Assembly: GCA_021413675.1 (NCBI GenBank)
Contig: JAIOQA010000090.1
Coordinates: 62,001-126,000, forward strand
DNA length: 64,000 nt
Reading direction: 5' to 3'
Origin: Deltaproteobacteria bacterium
GTDB lineage: Bacteria; Myxococcota_A; Polyangia; Haliangiales; Haliangiaceae
A model generated the notes under the pieces. The model saw only the letters and a list, made by a program, of their open reading frames with translations. It made no database searches and was not told the origin of the DNA. The position numbers and the translations under genes were made by a program. Numbering within the stretch: the stretch's first letter is position 1; the number at the start of each line of letters is the position of its first letter. Positions 8,870-16,360 of this stretch are shown here, piece after piece.

Positions 8870-11566
8870 TCACGCCGGTTCGAGGCGCGCACCGCCATCG
8901 GCGGCAACATCGAGCACGAGTCGACCAGCGACCTCGGCGCCGTTCGCGACGAAGGTCGCCTTGCGGGTCTTGCCGCGGGTGACGAGATCGCGGAGCTGCG
9001 CGGCGGTGAGGCGGCGGCCGGCGGTGTCGAACCACACGACGAAGCGGCAACCCTCGCGCCAGCGCGCGCAGCCCCAGCCGCGCGCGCCAGTGATGAGCGC
9101 GCCGGTCTGGCAGCGGGGACAGGTGAGCTCGCCGATCGCGGCGGGCTTCGCGGCTGCGGCGGGCTTCGCGGTGGTCGCGGGCTTCGCGGCCGCCGGCTTC
9201 GCGCGTGAGGCGACCTTCGCCGGCGCAGCGGCGCCCCGCGACACCGTGGAGCGCGACGCGCCCTTTCGCGGGCGAGGGGCGCGGGCCTTGCGGGCGCGCG
9301 GCTCGTCGGTCGCCTCGGAAGGCTCACGAGCGGGCGCCTCGGCGGTCTCGCTCCCTCGCCGCGCCTCGAACTCGAACTTCACCTCGCCGTCGCCGTCGAG
9401 CACCAGCATCGCGGCGAACTGCTTGCCGGCCTTCGACCGGAAGCCGCGCAGCACCTGGGTGCGCTTGCGGCCGATCAGCACCGCGGCGAGATCCGCGCTG
9501 ATCGCGCGCCCCGCGATGCGCGTGCGGATCGCGAAGCCGCATCCGTCGCGATCACACCCGTACGCGCTGCGGCTCGCGATCACCGCGCCGCCGCAGCGCG
9601 GGCAGCGCGCGATCGGCGCGGTCGACGCGCTCGCGCTGGCCGGCGGCGCGGCGCCGCGGATCGCGTCGACGGTCTCGGCGACGAACCGCGCGATGTCCGC
9701 CATGAACGCGTCGTGGGTCTCCTCACCGCGCGCGACCCGCGCGAGCCGCGCCTCCCACGATCCGGTGAGCTCCGGCGACGCGAGCGCGGCGACCGGCAGC
9801 GCCTCGATGAGCCCGATGCCGGTCGCGGTCGGGCGCAGGCTCTGGCGCTCGCGCGTGATGTAGTCGCGCTTGAGCAGGGTCTCGATCACCGCGGCGCGCG
9901 TCGCCGGCGTGCCGAGGCCGCAGTCCTTCATCGCCTGCCGCAGCGCCTCGTCGTCGATCGCCTTGCCCGCGGACTCCATCGCGCCGAGCAGCGTGGCCTC
10001 GGTGAAGCGCGGCGGCGGCGTGGTCTGCTTGGCGACCGGCGCGAACCGCCCGTTCAATCGCTGCCCCTCGACCAGCGGCGGCAAGGTCGCGCTGGCCTCG
10101 TCGCGATCGCGATCGTCGCCGCCGTCGATGCCAGCGACCGCCTGCCAGCCGGCCTGCACCCGCACGCGACCGCGCGCGAGGTAGCGATCCGGCATCGGCG
10201 GCGCGCTGGTGAGCACCGGCGCCTCGCCCTCGATCTTCTCCGCGCGCTGGGCGGGCGCCGGCAGCGGCGCGCCGGTGCCCGGCCCGACCCGGAGCCACGC
10301 CTCGGTCACCGCGAACTCGGCGTCGGGATGGAACGCGCCGAGGAACCGCCGCGCGACCAGATCGAAGATCCGCCGGGCGTCGCGATCGAGCGCGTCGAGG
10401 TTCGCGCGCTTGCCGGTCGGGATGATCGCGTGGTGATCGTGGACCTTGCTGTCGTCGACGATGCGGCGCCCGGGCCGCACGCCATTCACCAGCGGGGCGA
10501 CGAACGGCGCGTAGTCGGGGATCTCGCCCAGCGACGCGAACAGCGCCGGCAGCTCGGGCACGACGTCGCTCGTCAGGTGACGCGAGTCGGTGCGCGGATA
10601 CGTCAGCAGCTTGTGGCGCTCGTACAGCGCCTGCGCGATCTCGAGCGTGCGCGCCGCCGAGAACCCGAAGCGCCGGTTCGCGGTCCGCTGCAGCGAGGTC
10701 AGATCGAACAACAGCGGCGCCGGCTCGCGCACCGTGCGCGCGCGCACCCGCTCGACCCGCGGGCCCTCGGGGTGATCGATCGCGCCGTGTGCGCGATCGC
10801 GCGCGACGATCTCGTCGGCGATCGCCGCGCTGTCGAGCCGCGCGACGGTGCCGTGGCGCCAGCCCGCGGTGAACGTGCTGCCGTCCGCGGTCGTGAAGTC
10901 GCCGCGCAGCTCCCAGTAGTCGCGCGGCACGAACGCGGTGATCGCCTGCTCGCGGTGGACCAGCATCGCCAGCGTCGGGGTCTGGACCCGGCCGATCGAG
11001 AACAGCGCATCGCCGCCCGCGGCGCGGCCGCGCGCGGTCACCGCCCGGGTCGCGTTCATCCCGACCAGCCAGTCGGCCTCCGAGCGCGCGCGCGCCGCGT
11101 CGCCGAGCGCGTCGAACTGGCCACCGGGCCGCAGCGCCGCGAAGCCGCGGCGGATCGCGTCGTCGGTGAGCGACGAGATCCACAGCCGCCGCACCGGCGG
11201 CCCGCCGCCCGCGTACTGGTAGACGTAGCGGAAGATCAGCTCGCCCTCGCGGCCCGCGTCGCAGGCGTTGACGACCGCGCTGAACCGGCGGTCGCGCAAG
11301 AGCTTCACGACCGCGCGCAGCTGCTGACCGGCGTGCTTCGACGGGCGCAGCCGGAACTCCGCCGGCAGCATCGGCAGCGTGTCGAGCCGCCACGACTTCC
11401 AGCGCGGATCGTAGGACGCCGGCTCGTCGAGCTCGACCAGGTGGCCGACGCACCAGGTGATCACGCAGTCGTCGCCCTCGAACGCGGTCGCGCCGCCCGG
11501 CCGCACGCCCAGCACCCGCGCCAGATCGCGCGCCACCGACGGCTTCTCGGCGACGATCAGCTGCAT
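8870..11566 (-). CDS. topB: DNA topoisomerase III (type IA)
   Basis: An 898-residue type IA topoisomerase that relaxes or decatenates DNA through a 5'-phosphotyrosine intermediate. The Toprim domain opens with LIVAEKPSVARDLARVLG and contains DAGREGELI. The catalytic tyrosine is Y323 in LLTYPRTDSRHL. EADWLVGMNATRA and IGRVQTPTLAMLV are further landmarks. The C-terminal third carries Cys4-like zinc modules (CPRCGG with CDRDGCGF; CPRCQTG with CARWREGC). They are separated by a long Ala/Lys/Pro-rich linker with AKPAA-type repeats near residues 770-810. The extended C-terminus makes the protein longer than the E. coli enzyme (about 650 residues). Confidence 0.95.
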   Translation of the reverse strand: MQLIVAEKPSVARDLARVLGVRPGGATAFEGDDCVITWCVGHLVELDEPASYDPRWKSWRLDTLPMLPAEFRLRPSKHAGQQLRAVVKLLRDRRFSAVVNACDAGREGELIFRYVYQYAGGGPPVRRLWISSLTDDAIRRGFAALRPGGQFDALGDAARARSEADWLVGMNATRAVTARGRAAGGDALFSIGRVQTPTLAMLVHREQAITAFVPRDYWELRGDFTTADGSTFTAGWRHGTVARLDSAAIADEIVARDRAHGAIDHPEGPRVERVRARTVREPAPLLFDLTSLQRTANRRFGFSAARTLEIAQALYERHKLLTYPRTDSRHLTSDVVPELPALFASLGEIPDYAPFVAPLVNGVRPGRRIVDDSKVHDHHAIIPTGKRANLDALDRDARRIFDLVARRFLGAFHPDAEFAVTEAWLRVGPGTGAPLPAPAQRAEKIEGEAPVLTSAPPMPDRYLARGRVRVQAGWQAVAGIDGGDDRDRDEASATLPPLVEGQRLNGRFAPVAKQTTPPPRFTEATLLGAMESAGKAIDDEALRQAMKDCGLGTPATRAAVIETLLKRDYITRERQSLRPTATGIGLIEALPVAALASPELTGSWEARLARVARGEETHDAFMADIARFVAETVDAIRGAAPPASASASTAPIARCPRCGGAVIASRSAYGCDRDGCGFAIRTRIAGRAISADLAAVLIGRKRTQVLRGFRSKAGKQFAAMLVLDGDGEVKFEFEARRGSETAEAPAREPSEATDEPRARKARAPRPRKGASRSTVSRGAAAPAKVASRAKPAAAKPATTAKPAAAAKPAAIGELTCPRCQTGALITGARGWGCARWREGCRFVVWFDTAGRRLTAAQLRDLVTRGKTRKATFVANGAEVAGRLVLDVAADGGARLEPA

Positions 11567-11629
11567 GGCGGGCGCGACATCGGGGGACCGGTACTCTACC
11601 GACCGCCCCCGACATCGCCGATCAGGCGA

Positions 11630-12748
11630 TCACCACGGCGTCGCGAGGTGCGCGTGCAGCAGATCGCCCCACGACGTGCGCGGGAACGCGTAGTTCGTCG
11701 ACGCCTCGAGCCCGCAGCCGTCGGGCGCGGTGTCCTGCAGCAGGTTGGGCGGGCACCGCTGGTGGAAGTTCCACGCGATGTACGGCACGCCCGCGGCCTG
11801 GGCCGTGGTCCACAGCGCCTGGATGTCGGCCTCGGTCATCTGCCCCGCCGGGCCGTACTCGCCGATGATGATCGGCAGGTGCTGCGCGGGCTGGGTGATG
11901 AGCGCGTCGAAGTCGCTCTGCGGGTTGTACGGGTGCACCTCGTAGGCGATCTGATCGCCAGCCAGCGGGTGCTGCACGAAGTACGTCAGGTCGCGCGAAT
12001 AGCCACCGGGCGCCTGCACGACGATGATGTGGTGCGGCGCGCCGTGGGCGTCCTCGACCGCGCGGATCGCCGCGATCGCGTCGGTGTAGACCGCGGCCAG
12101 CTCGGCGAAGTGATCGGCGGTGGTGTGCGGCTCGTTGGTCAGGCCGAACAGCACGCGCGGGTTGTCCCGGAACGCCTCGGCGAGCTTCGCGTAGCGGGTG
12201 TTGGTGTCGCCCGCCGACGACGGCCACTCGCTGTCGAAGTCGTTGCTCTCGGGCTTGATCGTGTCGTCGGCGAACATCGTGACCAGCACGTAGACGCCGG
12301 GCTTGGCGGTCATGTGCGCGACGTTCTGCTCGATGTCGGCGAGGTACAGCGGATCGTCGACGAGGTTCTTCCACTGCTGCTCGCCGGCGTTGAACGGCGC
12401 GTCCTTCGCCGACAAGAGGAAGCGGATGAAGTTCGCGTGCCAGTTGTCGATCAGCTCGTCGCTCCAGCGATCGAGCCCGTCGGGTGCGCGGGGCGCGAAC
12501 GCGCACGCCTCGCACGAGCGCTCGTCGTGCAGGTTGGCGCCGCGGCCGTGGAACGGCGTGCCATCGCCGGCGTGCACGATGTGGTTGCCCTGCACGATCA
12601 GCGCCTCGGGCGAGAACCCGCCGTCGGAGACCGGCGGCGCGTCGCCGGCGGCATCGGCCCCGCCATCGCCACCCGAGGGCGAGGCATCGATCGCGGCGGC
12701 GGACGAGCCGCACGCCGCCAGGAACAGGACCGGGATCAGGGCGCGCAT
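11630..12748 (-). CDS. GH5-type glycoside hydrolase lipoprotein (cellulase family A)
   Basis: A 372-residue exported lipoprotein; the lipobox is LAAC in MRALIPVLFLAACGSS, followed by a Gly/Asp/Ala-rich linker to about residue 45. The TIM-barrel body has the GH5 pattern: GRGANLHDE, NFIRFLLS, the acid/base NEP in FGLTNEPH, a beta-6 Tyr/His segment (YEVHPY) and the nucleophile Glu in IIIGEYGPAG. The enzyme is expected to cleave beta-1,4-linked glucans or mannans at the cell surface. The start at 12748 is chosen for the signal peptide; open frame continues upstream but overlaps the divergent methyltransferase gene. A TATCCT hexamer lies eight bases before the start. Confidence 0.88.
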   Translation of the reverse strand: MRALIPVLFLAACGSSAAAIDASPSGGDGGADAAGDAPPVSDGGFSPEALIVQGNHIVHAGDGTPFHGRGANLHDERSCEACAFAPRAPDGLDRWSDELIDNWHANFIRFLLSAKDAPFNAGEQQWKNLVDDPLYLADIEQNVAHMTAKPGVYVLVTMFADDTIKPESNDFDSEWPSSAGDTNTRYAKLAEAFRDNPRVLFGLTNEPHTTADHFAELAAVYTDAIAAIRAVEDAHGAPHHIIVVQAPGGYSRDLTYFVQHPLAGDQIAYEVHPYNPQSDFDALITQPAQHLPIIIGEYGPAGQMTEADIQALWTTAQAAGVPYIAWNFHQRCPPNLLQDTAPDGCGLEASTNYAFPRTSWGDLLHAHLATPW

Positions 12749-12756
12749 GACTGCGG

Positions 12757-12762
12757 AGGATA
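12757..12762 (-). promoter_or_regulatory. Probable -10 hexamer (TATCCT) for the GH5 gene
   Basis: TATCCT on the minus strand ends eight bases before the ATG at 12748. No purine-rich ribosome binding site intervenes, which fits a leaderless or very short leader. Confidence 0.35.
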
Positions 12763-12818
12763 CGCGGGTTCGCCCGCCCGCGAGGCACGGATCCCTCGCG
12801 CGCCGCGCCGCATCCTGG

Positions 12819-12824
12819 TAGTAC
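12819..12824 (+). promoter_or_regulatory. Probable -10 hexamer (TAGTAC) for the methyltransferase gene
   Basis: TAGTAC ends six bases before the GTG at 12831 with no Shine-Dalgarno sequence between. This is the same geometry as at 6009, 13733, 21164, 46269 and 52077. Confidence 0.4.
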
Positions 12825-12830
12825 CGCGCC

Positions 12831-13604
12831 GTGCCGAGCGAGCCGACATCCGTCACTGATCTCGAGGCCCGCTGGGGACCGCTGACCGAGGACCGCCTGA
12901 CCCGCGATCTGACCGTCGTGCAGCGCCGCCACGGCCACCGGTTCTCGAGTGACGACATGGTCACGGCGTATGTCGCCTGCCGCCGCGCGCCCCACGCGCG
13001 CCGCGTGCTCGATCTCGGCTGCGGCCTCGGCTCGGTGCTCCTGCACCTGGCGTGGAGCCTGCCCGACGCGACCCTGGTCGGCGTCGAGGCCCAGGCGGTG
13101 TCGTTCGCGCTCCTCACCGAGAACGTGCGGCGCAACCAGCTCGGCGCGCGCGTCGCGATCCACCACGGCGACCTGCGCGACCCCGCGCGCGTGTTCACGC
13201 CCGGCGAGTTCGATCTGGTCACCGGCACGCCGCCGTACTTTCCGCCCGACACCGCCGTCGATGCGCTCGACGAGCAGCGCGCCTACGCGCGGATCGAGTA
13301 CCGCGGCGGCCTGCCCGACTACGTCGCGACCGGCGCGGTCGCGATGAGCGCCACCGGCTCGCTGGTGCTGTGCGGCGACGCGCGGGCCGAGGATCGCCTG
13401 CGCGAGGCCGCCGCGACCGCGGGACTCCACGTCGTCGCGCGCACGGCGATCGTCGCCCACGCGCCGAAGCCGCCGTTGTTCGCGGTGTGGACGCTGGCCC
13501 GCGCCGCCGAGCCGTTCGTCGCCGACGAGCTCGTGCTGCGCGACGCGAACCACGCGATCACCGACGACGCGCGCGCGCTCAAGCGGTTCTCGGGCTTCGG
13601 CTGA
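12831..13604 (+). CDS. Class I SAM methyltransferase, TrmN6-like
   Basis: A 257-residue Rossmann methyltransferase resembling tRNA1(Val) A37 N6-methyltransferases and related N6-adenine or N5-glutamine enzymes. The SAM-binding motif is VLDLGCGLGSVLLHLA, the acidic motif II is LVGVEAQ, and the catalytic loop reads GTPPYFPP where most relatives have NPPY. The N-terminal GHRFSSDDMVTAYVA matches the conserved YRFSxDSxLLA region of the TrmN6 group. The first codon is GTG. Substituting Gly-Thr for Asn at the start of the NPPY loop is uncommon but occurs in this subgroup (GNPPY variants), so activity is not excluded. It is divergent from the GH5 gene. Confidence 0.85.
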   Translation: MPSEPTSVTDLEARWGPLTEDRLTRDLTVVQRRHGHRFSSDDMVTAYVACRRAPHARRVLDLGCGLGSVLLHLAWSLPDATLVGVEAQAVSFALLTENVRRNQLGARVAIHHGDLRDPARVFTPGEFDLVTGTPPYFPPDTAVDALDEQRAYARIEYRGGLPDYVATGAVAMSATGSLVLCGDARAEDRLREAAATAGLHVVARTAIVAHAPKPPLFAVWTLARAAEPFVADELVLRDANHAITDDARALKRFSGFG

Positions 13605-13720
13605 CGGCCGGTTCGGTTTCGCAGACGTCACGCGTCGAGAAACCAGACGGATCGGCGCACAACAACCAGAAAAACGTCACTTCTCCGAGGCGGGGGTCTG
13701 GCCGGCATCGCGCGCGTGGT

Positions 13721-13726
13721 TATCCT
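13721..13726 (+). promoter_or_regulatory. Probable -10 hexamer (TATCCT) for the TerC gene
   Basis: TATCCT ends six bases before the ATG at 13733, again without a ribosome binding site. It is one of the clearest members of the leaderless-promoter pattern. Confidence 0.45.
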
Positions 13727-13732
13727 TGGCCC

Positions 13733-14491
13733 ATGCTCGATCTGCTCGCGTCCCCGGAGGCCTGGCTCAGCCTCGCCACGCTGACGGCCCTCGAGATCGT
13801 TCTCGGCGTCGACAACATCATCTTCATCGCGATCCTCGCGGGCCGGCTTCCGCCGGAGCTCCGCGACCGCGCGCGCCGGCTCGGGTTGCTGGGCGCGTTC
13901 GTGTCGCGCCTGGGCTTGCTCGCGACGATCTCGTGGATCGTGAAGCTCGATCGCCCGCTGTTCGAGGTCGGCGGGACGGCGTTCTCCGGCAAGGCGCTGA
14001 TCCTGCTCGCGGGCGGCGCGTTCCTGCTCTACAAGGCCACCAAGGAGATCCACCACAAGCTCGAGGCCGCAGATGCCGAGGTCGGGGCGGTCGCGGCGGC
14101 GACGACGTTCGCCCGGGTGATCGCGCAGATCATGCTCCTCGACATGGTGTTCTCGATCGACAGCGTGATCACCGCGGTCGGCATGACCGAGCATGTGGCC
14201 GTGATGGTCGCCGCCAACGTGATCGCGCTCGGCGTGATGCTGGTGCTCGGCCGCGCGATCAGCCAGTTCGTCGAGCGCCACCCGTCGGTGAAGGTGCTCG
14301 CGCTGTCGTTCTTGCTGATGATCGGCCTGGTGCTGGTGGCCGAGGGCTTCGGCGTCCACATCCCCAAGGGCTACGTCTACGGCGCGATGGGCTTCAGCGT
14401 GTTCGTCGAGTTCCTCAACCTCCGGACGACCCGCAGGACCCGACCGGTCGCGCTCAACCAGACGCCCCGCGTCGCCGACGTCCGCGGGTGA
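13733..14491 (+). CDS. TerC-family integral membrane protein
   Basis: A 252-residue protein with about seven transmembrane helices, of the TerC/Alx family, which is linked to tellurite resistance and to manganese or calcium handling. The two metal-site signatures are present: ALEIVLGVDNIIFIAI in helix 1 and LLDMVFSIDSVITAVGM in the middle. The start MLDLLASPEAWLSL is typical of the family. The short C-terminal tail after NLRTTRR is hydrophilic. It converges with the following gene with 16 bases between the stops. Confidence 0.92.
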   Translation: MLDLLASPEAWLSLATLTALEIVLGVDNIIFIAILAGRLPPELRDRARRLGLLGAFVSRLGLLATISWIVKLDRPLFEVGGTAFSGKALILLAGGAFLLYKATKEIHHKLEAADAEVGAVAAATTFARVIAQIMLLDMVFSIDSVITAVGMTEHVAVMVAANVIALGVMLVLGRAISQFVERHPSVKVLALSFLLMIGLVLVAEGFGVHIPKGYVYGAMGFSVFVEFLNLRTTRRTRPVALNQTPRVADVRG

Positions 14492-14507
14492 GGGCGGCGG
14501 GCGATGA

Positions 14508-15431
14508 TCAGCCCGCCGCAGGGTGCCGGCGCCGACGGCGCACGACCAGCAGCAGCGCGAACGCGGTGAGCGAACCGCGCGCGCTACCGCCCGCGGCGCA
14601 GCAGCCACCGCCGTCGCCGTCGGCAGGCGCGCCCGCGTCGGGGCCGGGGACGCCGGCGTCGGGCGCTGGCGGCGCCGGACACGCGAGCGCGAGATCGAGC
14701 ACCTGCGTCCCGATGGTCTCGTTGTTGGCCATGTCGTAGGCCCGCATCGTCAGGTGATGCGTACCGACCGCGAGCGGCACGGTGTCGCGCAGCGAGTGGT
14801 AGGTCACGTCGCCGGCCTGGGCACAGACCGTCGAGATCGCGAGCGGCGCATCGGTCTCGATCAGCACGCCGTTGTCGTAGAGGTCGTAGCGGACCGCGCC
14901 TGACGCGGGGTTCGCGAGGTACGTGAGCTGCGCGTGGAACGGCCCGCAGCACGAGCCATCGGCGCAGGTGTCGGCGACGGTCGACGCGACCGAGGGGATC
15001 GGCGGCAGCGGCGGCGTGGTGTCGGTGGCCGTGCCGGTGGTGAACACCCACTTCGGCACCAGCGTCGCCTCGCACGGCTCGGCGGTGCAGTCCCAGTTGA
15101 CCGCGTCGCCGATGCGGTACTTCGTGAGCGGCGCGAGCGGCTGCTTCGGCACGAGCAAGAAGACGTGGCGGCCCGGCCCCGGCGTCGGCAACTCGGTCAG
15201 CGTGCTGTCGACGACCGCGCCGGCCTCGGTGAACAGCGTCAGGTCGGGATGCGCCAGCGCGGCCGCGGTGCCCGGGTAGCTGAACAGCACCGCGGTGTTG
15301 ATCGGGATGTCGCCACCGCCCAGCCCGGGCTGGCCGAAGACCTCGCCGATGAGCTTGGGATCGCACGCGGCGCGACCCGGCTGCGCCGCCGCGCCGAGCA
15401 CGCCGACGATCACCAGCGCGCGCGCGATCAC
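14508..15431 (-). CDS. Exported protein with MYXO-CTERM-like sorting tail
   Basis: A 307-residue protein of unknown function. The N-terminal signal peptide follows a GTG start (IARALVIVGVLGAAA, cleavage near QPGRA). The mature part looks like two Ig- or Big-like beta domains, one near residues 45-130 with TPGPGRHVFLLVPKQ and one near residues 165-255 with VRYDLYDNGVLIETDAP. A Pro/Asp/Gly linker then leads to GGGCCAAGG, a hydrophobic stretch (LTAFALLLVV) and an RRRRR cluster. That Cys-Gly/transmembrane/basic tail is the MYXO-CTERM arrangement, which directs surface anchoring in Myxococcota. The GTG at 15431 overlaps the stop of the upstream gene (GTGA), so the two are translated together. Confidence 0.8.
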   Translation of the reverse strand: MIARALVIVGVLGAAAQPGRAACDPKLIGEVFGQPGLGGGDIPINTAVLFSYPGTAAALAHPDLTLFTEAGAVVDSTLTELPTPGPGRHVFLLVPKQPLAPLTKYRIGDAVNWDCTAEPCEATLVPKWVFTTGTATDTTPPLPPIPSVASTVADTCADGSCCGPFHAQLTYLANPASGAVRYDLYDNGVLIETDAPLAISTVCAQAGDVTYHSLRDTVPLAVGTHHLTMRAYDMANNETIGTQVLDLALACPAPPAPDAGVPGPDAGAPADGDGGGCCAAGGSARGSLTAFALLLVVRRRRRHPAAG

Positions 15432-16132
15432 AGCGCCTCGCCCTGCGCCCAGATCGCGTAGTCGACCTCGATGCCGAAGCTGTAGAGCGAGTCCCACGTG
15501 AACGGCGCGGCGGTCTGCTCGCTCCAGAAGTTGCGATCGTCGTCGGCCGGGATGAGGCAGCCATCGAGGCAGATCGCGACGGTCTTGCCCGGGTTGGCGT
15601 CCATCTCGACCGCGACGTAGAGATCCTGTCCGGCGGTGAGCGTGATCGGGGTGGGCAACGCCACGGTCACCACGCGGGTGCGCTGATCGGTCGCCGAGGC
15701 CTCGACCGGGATGCGCTGCGGGCTGTCCGGCGTCGGCGGCGGCGTGGTGGCGCTCGTCGCGGCGAACACCGAGACCGCGTGCGCGATGTTGGTGCCGCAC
15801 GTGTTCTCCATGCCGGTCAGGCGATACGAGACCGACGTCACCTTGAACGGGTACGACGGCGGCGTGATGCGCGCGAGCGCCGGGTCACCGACCTCCGAGG
15901 TCAGGTTGGGTCCGACATCGGCGGCCGTGGTCGGATCGACCGCCGCCTGGCCCTGGCACACCGGCGTGCCGTTGCCGATCGTCACCAGCTGCGACGCATC
16001 AGGCGGCGGTGGCATCGTGTCAGGCGTCGTCGGCGCGTCGGTCGGCTTGCCGTCGGGCGGTGTCGAGGTCGAGCCACCGCACGCGGCCGCGGCGAGGAGC
16101 GCAAGAGAGAGCGAGCGGAGGAGCGTGGTCAT
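15428..16132 (-). CDS. Lipoprotein of unknown function
   Basis: A 234-residue lipoprotein with signal peptide MTTLLRSLSLALLAAAACGGS and the lipobox Cys near residue 18. A Pro/Thr/Asp linker leads to a beta-rich domain with NGTPVCQGQAAVDP, YPFKVTSVSYRLTGMENTCG and VALPTPITLTAGQDLYVAVEMD, which resembles a jelly-roll or carbohydrate-binding-module-like fold. Cysteines at CQGQ, NTCG, AICLDGC and nearby could form disulfides. The stop overlaps the GTG of the MYXO-CTERM gene, so the pair forms a two-gene operon for surface proteins. The start at 16132 is chosen for the signal peptide; the in-frame upstream extension is Arg-rich and implausible. Confidence 0.75.
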   Translation of the reverse strand: MTTLLRSLSLALLAAAACGGSTSTPPDGKPTDAPTTPDTMPPPPDASQLVTIGNGTPVCQGQAAVDPTTAADVGPNLTSEVGDPALARITPPSYPFKVTSVSYRLTGMENTCGTNIAHAVSVFAATSATTPPPTPDSPQRIPVEASATDQRTRVVTVALPTPITLTAGQDLYVAVEMDANPGKTVAICLDGCLIPADDDRNFWSEQTAAPFTWDSLYSFGIEVDYAIWAQGEAL

Positions 16133-16347
16133 GCGCGGCACCAATTCAACATCGGGGCCACGCGCCCGGCGACGCTTGTCGAGCGATGCCCGGCGCTTGC
16201 GTCGATCACGGCGGTTACGGTCGCGGCGTAACACTGGCGTCTCCGACCGGGACACCGTGTGACACCGGGTGGGGCGTCGCATGCGAAAGCGTCACGCGCA
16301 CGCGACATCGCGCGACGTCCCGCCATCGCCGCGCGCAGCGACGCGCG

Positions 16348-16353
16348 TAGGAT
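16348..16353 (+). promoter_or_regulatory. Probable -10 hexamer (TAGGAT) for the M13 peptidase gene
   Basis: TAGGAT ends seven bases before the ATG at 16361. No ribosome binding site is visible. The 228-base divergent spacer between 16132 and 16361 shows no other clear element. Confidence 0.35.
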
Positions 16354-16360
16354 GCCCGCC

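Noticed and set aside
9713-12859. A plus-strand open frame of over 1000 codons opposite topB and the GH5 gene
   Set aside because: It is Arg/Ala/Val/Asp-rich with no domain, as expected opposite a high-G+C gene; topB and GH5 motifs on the minus strand are unambiguous.
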